Shown here piece by piece: positions 1 through 7,307 of a DNA stretch of 7,363 nt. This DNA comes from Ignavibacteria bacterium (GTDB lineage Bacteria > Bacteroidota > Ignavibacteria > Ignavibacteriales > Melioribacteraceae): positions 1 through 7,363 of the forward strand of contig DAIEQT010000488.1 in the NCBI GenBank assembly GCA_027347545.1, given 5' to 3'. The position numbers were made by a program, and so were the translations under genes. Position 1 is the stretch's first letter; each line of letters starts with the position of its first letter. The notes under the pieces are model-generated. The model had not been told where the DNA came from and searched no databases. It saw only the letters and a list, made by a program, of their open reading frames with translations.

Positions 1-8
1 AAGTTGAG

Positions 9-1496
9 TTACTTTATGCGAAGAAGCATCTTACTCAGCCGGAGAATTTCACTTTTGCTTACCACACGCATGACAAAAAGCATCCCAACAAATCCTAAGA
101 GCATAATTAGCTTATAAGCAAACGTTAATCCAACATTGTAATAGATATAATAATAAACTCCACTTGTGGTAAATAAAAGGAAAATTATACGAGCGATTTT
201 CGACAGCTCATATTCAATCTTGTAAAACTTTTGAGAGTAATAGTACAATCCGTAAGCCATAACAATATATGAGGCAAGAGTGGCAAGCGCCGCACCCATA
301 ATACCCCAAACCGGAATTAGTAAAAGGTTAGCAATAACATTTACAATTGCACCAGCTCCTGTTACAATTGGAAAATATTTTGTCTTTTCTTCGATATAAA
401 TGCCAGCTTGAAAGTTGTAGTAAATTCCGTTGAATAAATAGCCAAGCAAAATGATTGGAACTATTACAAGTCCATCCTGGTAGCGCTCTTGATAAATCGA
501 AATGCCAAAAAGCTTCATCTTCATTACATCATCAATAAATAACGAAATTACTATCCAGAGAAGGCTGGTAAATAGAAGAAATAATGTTAAAACTTTCGCA
601 AAGATTTCTTTAGCATTCTTTTCTTTCGCGTTCGTTAGAAAAAACGGCTGCCACGCAAATTGGAACATCATAACAACAAGCATCATTAACGTTCCAAGTT
701 TGTAAGAAGCAGAATAAACGCCAAGCGTTTCATAATTTGTTAACTTCTCAACCAACGGTCTATCTATCACTTGTACAATCGTAGCTGATAAGCTCGCCGG
801 TAAATATGGTACACCAAACCAAAACATTTTTCTTAGATACTCTTTATCAATTTTCATAACTAGGTTTTGAAGGATATCTGGAGCGAGTAACACAAGATTT
901 AGTAAAGAAGCTATTAAATTAGCTATGAAAATTGATTCCATTCCCCATTTCAATTTAATAAAGAAGAATAAATTCAATAAGAGATTTACAACAATGTTAA
1001 TCAAGCGAATGAGGGCAAACCTCTTTGACTTTCTTTCTAAGCGGAGATATGCGAATGGAATTATTGTAACTGTATCTAAAATCAAGATGAAAATGAGATA
1101 GTAGAAGAACCGATAGAACCGTTCTGCATCAATCAGCAAATACTTTTCCGGAATATCCAGATAACTCATAAACGAATTCTGGAGGAAATAAAGCGCTACT
1201 GATAAAATGATTGTAGTTACTGTAACAGCAAGTAATGCGGTAGAAAAAACTTTCTTTTTAGTTTCGCCGGAATTGAGTGATGCATACTTCATAAAAGCCG
1301 CATCCATACCATAAATAAATACAACATTCAGAAATGCTATGGCGGCGTAATAGTTATTGTAAATTCCCATTTCACCTTTATCGGGTAAAACGTGAGTGTA
1401 GAAAGGAGTGAGAATAAATCCAAAAAATCTTCCGAGGATTGTACTTATTCCATAAACAGCGGTGTCTTTTGTAAGTTGCTTAATCTTATCTAACAT
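9..1496 (-). CDS. Oligosaccharide/lipopolysaccharide flippase (Wzx-like, MATE/MOP superfamily)
   Basis: This 495-residue protein is almost entirely hydrophobic and has about 12 to 14 predicted membrane segments, the layout of polysaccharide-export flippases of the MOP superfamily. Such proteins move undecaprenyl-diphosphate-linked glycans across the inner membrane. The start (MLDKIKQLTKDTAVYGIST, then GRFFGFILTPFYTHVL at residues 22-37) matches the usual N-terminus of this family, in which a short amphipathic stretch leads into helix 1. A second half begins near residue 226 (WFGVPYLPASLSA), followed by VIDRPLVE at 243-250 and the small, polar helix YSASYKLGTL. This fits the two-bundle organisation with a C-terminal polysaccharide-synthesis domain. 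The protein ends with a basic tail (LRLSKMLLRIK). The ATG lies 34 bases after the thioesterase stop, with only a weak purine-rich site (TGGA) upstream. The substrate cannot be read from the sequence, but the glycosyltransferases upstream make a lipid-linked surface glycan likely. A teichoic-acid or O-antigen exporter role is equally compatible. Confidence 0.9.
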   Translation of the reverse strand: MLDKIKQLTKDTAVYGISTILGRFFGFILTPFYTHVLPDKGEMGIYNNYYAAIAFLNVVFIYGMDAAFMKYASLNSGETKKKVFSTALLAVTVTTIILSVALYFLQNSFMSYLDIPEKYLLIDAERFYRFFYYLIFILILDTVTIIPFAYLRLERKSKRFALIRLINIVVNLLLNLFFFIKLKWGMESIFIANLIASLLNLVLLAPDILQNLVMKIDKEYLRKMFWFGVPYLPASLSATIVQVIDRPLVEKLTNYETLGVYSASYKLGTLMMLVVMMFQFAWQPFFLTNAKEKNAKEIFAKVLTLFLLFTSLLWIVISLFIDDVMKMKLFGISIYQERYQDGLVIVPIILLGYLFNGIYYNFQAGIYIEEKTKYFPIVTGAGAIVNVIANLLLIPVWGIMGAALATLASYIVMAYGLYYYSQKFYKIEYELSKIARIIFLLFTTSGVYYYIYYNVGLTFAYKLIMLLGFVGMLFVMRVVSKSEILRLSKMLLRIK

Positions 1497-1530
1497 CTAT
1501 GAAAATCCAGCCAAACTATTCTTGGCAATA

Positions 1531-1980
1531 TTACTTCGTTTCAAAATATTTAGCTAAAGCGTCAATGTAAATTTTAGGGGGACGCACTGCTTTTTTGGTG
1601 TCTTCGCGAATAAACACGTGTGAAGTAAAACCCTCTGCAATAACTTCTCCGGTTTCTTTTTTCTTTACCACATATTCAACTTTGGGTCTTGGTGTGTAAA
1701 GTTCTCGTACGGTGGCATGTATCTCGAGTAAGTCATCGTAAGTTGCCGGAGAAAGATATTTAACTCCAGCCTCTATTAACGGAAGCTGATAACCTTCAGC
1801 TTCAATCATCCTGTAAGGAAATCCGATTGATCTAAAAAGTTCTGTTCTGCCAACTTCAAAGTATTCGAGGTACTTTCCATTGTAAACAAATTGCATTTTG
1901 TCCGTATCAGCATAACGAACACGAATCTCAGCGACATTAGTAATCATTAATCTATAAGAAGTTTTATGGATGAACTGCAT
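1531..1980 (-). CDS. Acyl-CoA thioesterase, YbgC/4HBT hotdog family
   Basis: This is a 149-residue single hotdog domain. The signature RVRYADTDKMQFVYNGKYLEYFEVGR at residues 20-45 corresponds to the active-site segment of the 4HBT/YbgC/FadM group. D27 is the expected catalytic aspartate, on the loop before the long helix. The family hydrolyses acyl-CoA or acyl-ACP thioesters in the cytoplasm, and the natural substrate varies widely. E. coli YbgC has a histidine after VY, whereas this protein has N34. The start is uncertain. The first ATG (1978-1980) has a GGAG but about 14 bases away. The ATG at 1945-1947 (residue 12) would give a 138-residue protein, closer to the usual 130-140, but has no Shine-Dalgarno site. 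Homology to the family begins only around residue 17, so the shorter form is plausible. The gene sits 34 bases before the flippase and behind the repeat-bearing gap after accA. Its link to glycan export is positional only. Confidence 0.87.
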   Translation of the reverse strand: MQFIHKTSYRLMITNVAEIRVRYADTDKMQFVYNGKYLEYFEVGRTELFRSIGFPYRMIEAEGYQLPLIEAGVKYLSPATYDDLLEIHATVRELYTPRPKVEYVVKKKETGEVIAEGFTSHVFIREDTKKAVRPPKIYIDALAKYFETK

Positions 1981-2050
1981 TTACTGTAAAGACGCTCCGT
2001 TGGCAATACTGTCAGGTTAGCAGCCATAGTTTTAAAAAAAGAAAAGCAGA

Positions 2051-2126
2051 ACGCAGATTTGTTAAGATGATTAAGATTTTTTATGATTTATCTTAATTGA
2101 TCATAAAAATCATAATTAATCTGCGT
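2051..2126. repeat. 76-base imperfect palindrome with a periodic interior, likely dispersed repeat
   Basis: The ends are perfect 9-base inverted copies, ACGCAGATT at 2051-2059 and AATCTGCGT at 2118-2126. Across the whole element 27 of 38 opposed positions pair. The interior is built of related 9-base-like steps (TTAAGAT, TTAAGAT, TTATGAT, then the complements ATCTTAA, ATCATAA, ATCATAA), so the palindrome and the internal periodicity reinforce each other. A further AAAAATCTTAA at 2130-2140, just outside the element, again complements TTAAGATTTTT at 2071-2081. The structure lies in the only long gap of the window, between accA and the thioesterase. Similar palindromic repeats with ends like CGCAGAT/ATCTGCG are, as I recall, common between genes in Bacteroidota and relatives, but I cannot confirm copy number here. 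It lacks a GC-rich stem followed by a U-tract, so I do not call it a terminator. Confidence 0.6.
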
Positions 2127-2186
2127 GCTAAAAATCTTAACATGAAAGCATGGTCCCGAATCGTTGCTAAAAAATTCCAAAGTTAC

Positions 2187-3137
2187 TTATTCTTCGTAAA
2201 CTCCCATCTTAGCAAATTTTTCCAAACGGTTAGCAACTAACTTATCCGGCTTAATTTTAATTAGCGCGGCAAGCTCTTCCTTTAGGACAGCTTTTAATGT
2301 AACTGCCATTTGATGATGATCTTTATGCGCGCCGCCAAGCGGTTCGGGAATAATTCTATCAATAATTCCTTGTTCGAGCAAATCTTCGGCAGTAAGTCTA
2401 AGCGATTCAGCGGCTTGCTCTTTGTATTCCCAACTACGCCATAAAATACTTGAACAAGATTCCGGACTAATTACAGAGTACCACGTATTCTGTAGCATTA
2501 AAACTCTATCACCTACACCAATACCAAGTGCACCGCCGCTAGCGCCTTCACCTATAATAACAACAACTATCGGAACTTTTAGCCGGCTCATCTCGAGCAA
2601 GTTTCTGGCAATTGCTTCCGCTTGCCCGCGCTCTTCGGCTTCAATACCGGGATATGCGCCCGGCGTATCCAGCATTGTTATTACCGGAATTTTGAATTTC
2701 TCGGCAAGCTTCATCAAGCGCAAAGCTTTGCGGTATCCTTCCGGATTCGGCATTCCAAAATTTCTGAACACATTAGATTTTGTATCGCGCCCTTTTTGAT
2801 GACCAATTATCATAACAGTTTGACCATCAATCTTAGCAAGTCCGGCGACAATTGCGTGATCATCCTTAAACGCACGGTCCCCATGTAACTCAATAAATCC
2901 TTCCGTTAACATGTAAATATAATCTAGCGTATAAGGGCGCTCGGGATGGCGTGCCAACTGAACTCTTTGCCAACGTGTAAGATTTGAATATATGCTCTGT
3001 TTTAACTGAAGAACTTTTTCTTCGAGAGTTTTAATTTCACTTGAAATGTCTAAAGCGGTTTCGTGCTTGCGCATTTCTTCAATTTTGTTTTCGAGATCGA
3101 TAATAGGTTTTTCGAAATCGAGAACGTTCTTTGCCAT
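2187..3137 (-). CDS. accA: Acetyl-CoA carboxylase carboxyltransferase subunit alpha
   Basis: AccA pairs with AccD to form the carboxyltransferase that moves CO2 from carboxybiotin on AccB to acetyl-CoA, giving malonyl-CoA for fatty-acid synthesis in the cytoplasm. The 316 residues match the usual AccA length of about 315-320. An N-terminal helical region (1-60) leads to [22 protein letters not shown] at 53-74, then [11 protein letters not shown] at 83-93 and [11 protein letters not shown] at 112-122. The crotonase-like core carries [17 protein letters not shown] at 156-172, [12 protein letters not shown] at 196-207 and [14 protein letters not shown] at 221-234, all hallmarks of the family. 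The ATG lies two bases after the stop of the glycosyltransferase fusion, and its GGAG site is inside that gene, so translation is probably coupled. AccD, AccB and AccC are not in the window. Nothing looks truncated or decayed. I see no reason to doubt the function; only its operon partners are unexpected. Confidence 0.96.
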   Translation of the reverse strand: MAKNVLDFEKPIIDLENKIEEMRKHETALDISSEIKTLEEKVLQLKQSIYSNLTRWQRVQLARHPERPYTLDYIYMLTEGFIELHGDRAFKDDHAIVAGLAKIDGQTVMIIGHQKGRDTKSNVFRNFGMPNPEGYRKALRLMKLAEKFKIPVITMLDTPGAYPGIEAEERGQAEAIARNLLEMSRLKVPIVVVIIGEGASGGALGIGVGDRVLMLQNTWYSVISPESCSSILWRSWEYKEQAAESLRLTAEDLLEQGIIDRIIPEPLGGAHKDHHQMAVTLKAVLKEELAALIKIKPDKLVANRLEKFAKMGVYEE

Positions 3138-3139
3138 TT

Positions 3140-5128
3140 TTACTCCGTCCTAAAAAACATTTTTGAAAATGTCTTACCAAGAATTTCCAAGTCTAGCCAA
3201 AAGCTCTGGTTTCTAGCATAGAAGATATCCAACTTTTTCATTTCGTCTGTATCGGTATGACTCAAACTCTCTATGAACCAGAATCCGGTCAATCCAACTT
3301 TACCTACATACAAACCATCATGGTAAGAAGAAGTTCGAGGGCCTATAAAAGATTTGCTTCCCACACACACTTGCGGAACGCCGAGTACGAATTGAGTAAA
3401 ACTGCCCTTTCGTAACGTGAACTTCTGGAGCAAATATATAAACGGATAAACCAAAAACAAAGTTAAGAGACCGGCTATAAGATCGAAGAGTCTTTTGGTA
3501 ATTCTGCTGCTTATAGTTGAAACATTGTAATTAACCTTGAGGAGCGAAATATCATCCAGCATCGTCATCGAAGATTTGCCAACTAAATAGTCCATCTCTT
3601 TTCCAACAACAAGAAACTCAACGTTCAAGCCCTGGCAATCGGAAACAACAGAAAACATTTGGTTGAAAGTCAAATCATCCGAAGAGAAAATCACTTTCTC
3701 AATCCGTTCTTCTTCAATAATTTTTTTGATATTCTCTGTAGAGCCTAAAAATTTATGAGCGCCAATTTTCTCGCCAATATTTTTGCGTGATAAGCCAATA
3801 AATCCAATAACATGATAAAGCTTCATCACGTTTGATTTTAGTTTGGAAGCAACTTCTTCAACGTGGGTTTCGCTTCCAACAATTAGTGTTCTCGCTTTTC
3901 TTGTATCCGCGGCAAGCCCAAATCGGAATATTACTTTTAAAGCAACTCGCCAGAGTAAGAATACAACAAAGCAAACAGCGTAAGTTATCAATACAACAGC
4001 ACGGCTAAAGCCAAACTGTTTGAAAAAGTATGTTGTTGCTGAAAGAAAAACTAATCCGTAGATAAGTGAGATAAACATTCTGAGAACGGAAATTGAATTT
4101 TTCTTGTAAGCGCCGCTCAAAAGCGAAATAAATATTTGAATTAGCGACGGCACAAAATAAACCCAGGGCTTAGCGTAATGAGGAAATCCATGAATTCGCG
4201 GCTCGAGATATAATTTTTCGGAAATGATAACTACTGAGGAGAAAACTAAAAAATCGGCTATGATTGAGATTATCGAGAGCTTATAAACATTGGCAAAAGC
4301 AATCAGCTTGCGGAATACAATAGCTAGCTGAAGAATAGATTCAACAATAATTGAAGTTGAGAAATGCTTCTTCACAAAAAGATGCATGGCGTCGTAGAAG
4401 ACTTTTGTTTCATCAATGCTGCTTCTCTTTGTGCTTTCACCTTTATAATGAATTATTTCAGTCTCGTGCACATAATAAACTTTGCAGCCGGATTTTTGAG
4501 TTCTATAGCATAAATCCAAATCCTCGCCATACATAAAAAACTGAGGATCGAAACCGCCAATCTTATCATAAACATCTTTTCGCATCATCATAAAAGCACC
4601 GCTAACAGCATCTACTTCGTATGTTTGGTTTTCGTTTAAGTAAGTAAGATTGTAGCGGGCAAACAATTTGCTTTTAGGAAACAGAGTACTCAAACCCATA
4701 ACTTTTGTAAATGAAGTCCAAGGGCCCGGAAATCCTCTACGGCAAGCAAGTTGCAATGTACCATCCGGATTTAAAACCTTGCAGCCGGCAATTCCACAAT
4801 CTGGCGCAGCTTCAAAGAAGCTAATCATTTTTGTAAATATGTCTTCTCTAACAATTGTATCTGGGTTAATCAGTAGAAAGTATTTCCCTTTTGCTTGCGC
4901 CAGAGCTTGGTTATTTGCCGCTCCGAAGCCAACATTCTTTCCGTTAGCAATTAGATTAACGCCGGGAAATTTTTCTTTAATAGCTTCAACGCTTCCATCA
5001 TCGGAAGCATTATCAACAACAAAGATTTCTGAAGTGATTCCGGATGAAGCTTTACGGATAGACTCTAGAAGATTCAGAACGAATTCTTTTACATTGTAGT
5101 TAACTATTATAATAGATAAGTCAATCAT
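3140..5128 (-). CDS. GT2 glycosyltransferase (rhamnosyltransferase-like) fused to a catalytically degenerate polyprenyl glycosylphosphotransferase module
   Basis: Residues 1 to about 255 are a GT-A fold of family GT2 resembling WbbL-type rhamnosyltransferases. They carry IIIVNYN at 6-12, [10 protein letters not shown] at 37-46, LLINPDT at 85-91 (the metal/nucleotide-sugar site), [18 protein letters not shown] at 177-194, [13 protein letters not shown] at 197-209 with the E202-D203 pair, and HYKGEST at 227-233. Four hydrophobic segments follow (about 284-303, 321-341, 348-369, 377-401). Next comes a Rossmann-like domain ([11 protein letters not shown] from 415, to about 535) and a fifth membrane segment (548-570), the same order as in sugar-phosphate transferases. 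The C-terminal catalytic part is eroded: FIGPR (594-598), VGLTGFW (611-617) and [10 protein letters not shown] (634-643) survive, but the basic KFRTM-type segment and the Asp-Glu dyad are absent. The GT2 half should be active at the membrane, while the second half is probably structural or regulatory. The ATG lies 7 bases after the upstream stop with no strong ribosome binding site. Confidence 0.88.
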   Translation of the reverse strand: MIDLSIIIVNYNVKEFVLNLLESIRKASSGITSEIFVVDNASDDGSVEAIKEKFPGVNLIANGKNVGFGAANNQALAQAKGKYFLLINPDTIVREDIFTKMISFFEAAPDCGIAGCKVLNPDGTLQLACRRGFPGPWTSFTKVMGLSTLFPKSKLFARYNLTYLNENQTYEVDAVSGAFMMMRKDVYDKIGGFDPQFFMYGEDLDLCYRTQKSGCKVYYVHETEIIHYKGESTKRSSIDETKVFYDAMHLFVKKHFSTSIIVESILQLAIVFRKLIAFANVYKLSIISIIADFLVFSSVVIISEKLYLEPRIHGFPHYAKPWVYFVPSLIQIFISLLSGAYKKNSISVLRMFISLIYGLVFLSATTYFFKQFGFSRAVVLITYAVCFVVFLLWRVALKVIFRFGLAADTRKARTLIVGSETHVEEVASKLKSNVMKLYHVIGFIGLSRKNIGEKIGAHKFLGSTENIKKIIEEERIEKVIFSSDDLTFNQMFSVVSDCQGLNVEFLVVGKEMDYLVGKSSMTMLDDISLLKVNYNVSTISSRITKRLFDLIAGLLTLFLVYPFIYLLQKFTLRKGSFTQFVLGVPQVCVGSKSFIGPRTSSYHDGLYVGKVGLTGFWFIESLSHTDTDEMKKLDIFYARNQSFWLDLEILGKTFSKMFFRTE
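3143..3150 (-). promoter_or_regulatory. Ribosome binding site of accA embedded in the preceding gene
   Basis: Read on the minus strand this is GGACGGAG, followed by TAAAA and the accA ATG at 3137, so the GGAG core is 5 bases from the start codon. The same bases encode the end of the glycosyltransferase fusion (codons AGG ACG GAG, before TAA). This is one of the clearest Shine-Dalgarno sites in the window. It fixes the accA start and implies that ribosomes finishing the upstream gene can reinitiate on accA. Confidence 0.7.
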
Positions 5129-5135
5129 TCCGAAT

Positions 5136-5852
5136 TTAATTTAGTGTGCCAAAGATACTTTTGAGACGAAGCTTCCAAACCATTGTAATTGCTTCACGAA
5201 CAATTTTCTTAGACATTTTGGAAGTTCCTTCAACTCTATCAACAAATGTAATTGGTACTTCTACTATTTTGAATCCGAGTTGGTAGGCTTTGTAATTCAT
5301 CTCTATCTGAAATGAATAGCCGTTAGAGTGAATTTTTTCTAGATTGATTGCGCTAAGAACTTCTTTACGGAAACATTTGAAGCCGCCGGTTCCATCTTTA
5401 ATAGGCATCCCCGTGATAATTCTTGTATATAAATTTGCGCCGTAGCTAAGCAGTAATCTTCTAATTGGCCAGTTGATAACACGAACGCCATAAATATATC
5501 TGCTGCCGATAACCAAATCGTACTGCTTAATCATTTCTAAAAAAGTTTCTATCTCTTGCGGGTCGTGGGAAAAATCCGCATCCATCTGAATCGCGTAATC
5601 ATAGCCGTTCGCAAGCATATATTTGAAGCCGGCGACGTAAGCTGTTCCAAGTCCCATTTTACCGGAGCGCTCAATAATTTTAATTCTCGGAACAGTCTTA
5701 GCTGCTTCTTTTACCCAGCCGGCAGTTCCGTCGGGAGAATTATCATAAACCACTAAAACATCTACTGAGGGAAATGAGCTAAGTATATCAGGCAGCAATC
5801 TCTTGATGTTGTGAATTTCATTATAAGTCGGAATAATAACAAGGGCTTTCAT
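5136..5852 (-). CDS. Polyprenyl-phosphate mannose synthase (DPM1-like GT2)
   Basis: The 238 residues form a single GT2 domain without a C-terminal membrane anchor, the compact form of dolichol/polyprenol-phosphate mannosyltransferases. These transfer a hexose (usually mannose from GDP-mannose) to a polyprenyl phosphate on the cytoplasmic membrane face. Motifs are IIPTYNE at 6-12, NSPDGTA at 38-44, the metal-binding MDADFSHDP at 90-98, GSRY at 116-119, DGTGGFKCFR at 153-162, NGYSFQIEM at 177-185 and FVDRVEGTSKM at 203-213. One oddity is that the usual DDNSPDGT reads YDNSPDGT, with Y36 (codon TAT) in place of the first aspartate. The start is firm: the ATG overlaps the TGA of the upstream transferase as ATGA, and AGGA lies 8 bases before it at 5861-5864. 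The product could feed a GT-C mannosyltransferase elsewhere. Glucose or another hexose as donor cannot be excluded. Confidence 0.9.
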   Translation of the reverse strand: MKALVIIPTYNEIHNIKRLLPDILSSFPSVDVLVVYDNSPDGTAGWVKEAAKTVPRIKIIERSGKMGLGTAYVAGFKYMLANGYDYAIQMDADFSHDPQEIETFLEMIKQYDLVIGSRYIYGVRVINWPIRRLLLSYGANLYTRIITGMPIKDGTGGFKCFRKEVLSAINLEKIHSNGYSFQIEMNYKAYQLGFKIVEVPITFVDRVEGTSKMSKKIVREAITMVWKLRLKSIFGTLN

Positions 5853-7291
5853 TCGTAATGTCCTTTCCCAAAGAATACTACAAAAACTGTTCTAAAAATT
5901 ATTTTGAAGTCCATGCGCAAACTCATGTTCTCAATATAAAATAAATCGTAACGAAGTTTAACTTTTACGTCTTCAATTGTCTCATCGTATTTATGTTTAA
6001 CTTGAGCCCAGCCGGTAATTCCGGGGCGGACTTTTAGTCTTCGCTTATACAGCGGAATCTCTTTGGAAAGTTTCTCAACAAAGAATGGTCGCTCCGGACG
6101 CGGACCAACAAAACTCATATCACCCTTAAGAACATTGTAAGCTTGGGGAATTTCATCTAAGCGGAACTTGCGAACATATTTTCCAACACGAGTAATTCTC
6201 GGATCATCTTTAGTTGACCAAACCGGACCGGTATGTTTTTCAGCGTCAATGTACATTGTTCTGAATTTCAAAATGCGGAATGGCTTTCCGTTCATGCCGC
6301 TTCTTTCTTGCCGATAAAAAATTGGACCTGGGCTATCAATCTTTACCAAAATTGATGTAACTATAGTCACTGGAGAAGTTATTATGAGCAGTAAAAGAGA
6401 AAGCACAACATCCATTACCCGCTTTAATTTCTTTTCCCACACCGGCATTAATTCCGGCATTACATCTATTAAAGGGAAACTGTAAAGCTGTGCAATTTTT
6501 GCTTGTCCGCTAATTATGTCGTACAAATCGGGAACCATTTTGATTTCTATATTTTTATCACCGCAGCGTTCAATCACATCAACAATAATTTCTTCTTCGT
6601 TTCTACCGAGTGAAATAATAATGTTAGCAATACTTAGCCGCTCAATCACCTTCTCTAAGTTTTCTACTACATCAATAACTTTTATATTCTTAAACTCTTT
6701 GCCAATCTCATTTTCGTGTGCCGCAACGTAGCCAACAATATCTAAACCAAGCTCCTTGAATCTGCTAACTGAAGTATGAACTTCGTTCGCTTTTTCATTA
6801 AATCCAACTATGAGAGCATTTCTTCTACCAACTCCGCCGGCAAGTAATTTTCTTTGAATACTGCGGATTACTAACCTGCCGGTTCCAACTATTCCGAAAA
6901 AGATTCCCCAATAGAAGAATATGTAAAACCGGTTTGCAGACTGAACATCGCGTAAGTAATCATCGTAAAGAATTATAAAGAAGATTATAAAAATGCCAAC
7001 GAAAGAAGCTTTGAAAAGAGTTGAAAGTTCATCGAGTCGAGAAAGCGCAAACCAGGTGCGGTACATTCCCACAAAAGTGAAAATGACCAGCCAATAAAAA
7101 TATATTGCAAACATAGGCAATAGAAAGTCGGGCTGAGAAATCAGATCAAACCAGCCGCTTTCTACTCGAATAAAAAAGAAGGTTAGCCAAGCTATGTTAA
7201 TTGTTAAAAAGTCTGTAAGCAGTACTAATATTTTTTCAATCTTTTTGTTCATTCTCAAAAATCTGTTGTTAGCGTTATATTTTTCAATCAC
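5849..7291 (-). CDS. Undecaprenyl-phosphate sugar-1-phosphate transferase (WcaJ/WbaP-type, intact)
   Basis: This enzyme starts glycan assembly by transferring a sugar-1-phosphate from a nucleotide sugar to undecaprenyl phosphate in the inner membrane. Of its 480 residues, the first 150 hold four membrane segments (about 20-42, 56-77, 92-112, 121-144). A Rossmann-like domain (ALIVGFNEKANE from 159) runs to about 275. The bacterial sugar-transferase domain follows, with a re-entrant helix at 292-316 carrying the S306-P307 break. Its catalytic surface has PGPIFYRQER at 321-330, KFRTM at 342-346, the catalytic LDE at 378-380, DMSFVGPRPE at 391-400 and VRPGITGWAQV at 421-431. All key residues are present. 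The open frame begins with GTG at 7289-7291, three bases from a palindromic repeat and with no ribosome binding site. The ATG at 7250-7252 (residue 14) starts at the usual distance from helix 1 and may be the true start. The sugar donated is not readable from the sequence. Confidence 0.94.
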   Translation of the reverse strand: MIEKYNANNRFLRMNKKIEKILVLLTDFLTINIAWLTFFFIRVESGWFDLISQPDFLLPMFAIYFYWLVIFTFVGMYRTWFALSRLDELSTLFKASFVGIFIIFFIILYDDYLRDVQSANRFYIFFYWGIFFGIVGTGRLVIRSIQRKLLAGGVGRRNALIVGFNEKANEVHTSVSRFKELGLDIVGYVAAHENEIGKEFKNIKVIDVVENLEKVIERLSIANIIISLGRNEEEIIVDVIERCGDKNIEIKMVPDLYDIISGQAKIAQLYSFPLIDVMPELMPVWEKKLKRVMDVVLSLLLLIITSPVTIVTSILVKIDSPGPIFYRQERSGMNGKPFRILKFRTMYIDAEKHTGPVWSTKDDPRITRVGKYVRKFRLDEIPQAYNVLKGDMSFVGPRPERPFFVEKLSKEIPLYKRRLKVRPGITGWAQVKHKYDETIEDVKVKLRYDLFYIENMSLRMDFKIIFRTVFVVFFGKGHYE

Positions 7292-7293
7292 TT

Positions 7294-7307
7294 TGGACTA
7301 AAGTCCA
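7294..7307. repeat. Perfect REP-like palindrome TGGACT-AA-AGTCCA
   Basis: Six-base arms (TGGACT and AGTCCA) flank a 2-base centre. The core GGACTAAAGTCC has the form of the short GGxCTxAAGxCC palindromes that I recall as REP-type repeats linked to single-domain Y1 (RAYT) transposases in Bacteroidota and relatives; that link is from memory and untested here. It ends three bases before the GTG of the sugar-phosphate transferase. It also supplies, on the minus strand, an in-frame TAG at 7298-7300. An operator is an alternative reading. Confidence 0.45.

Noticed and set aside
1510..1526. Small hairpin (GCCAA, 7-base loop, TTGGC) between the thioesterase and flippase genes as a terminator or attenuator
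   Set aside because: The stem is only 5 base pairs and no proper run of T follows on the minus strand, so it does not reach the level of a supported terminator.
1981..2050. A promoter for the thioesterase and flippase genes in the gap
   Set aside because: I looked for TTG/TAnnTTTG-type and sigma70-type boxes on the minus strand and found no pair with convincing sequence and spacing.
2422..2888. Open frames on the plus strand opposite accA
   Set aside because: They are antisense shadows of a strongly conserved accA. Their translations show no recognisable domain and no ribosome binding site.
3343..3420. A frameshift or sequencing error as the cause of the missing catalytic core in the GT2 fusion
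   Set aside because: The interval between the re-entrant helix and the GPR motif is only about 75 bases, so the roughly 55 missing residues cannot be hidden in another frame.
4668..5099. A 143-codon plus-strand open frame opposite the GT2 domain
   Set aside because: It lies wholly within a gene with clear GT2 motifs on the other strand. Its composition looks like an antisense translation and nothing marks a start.
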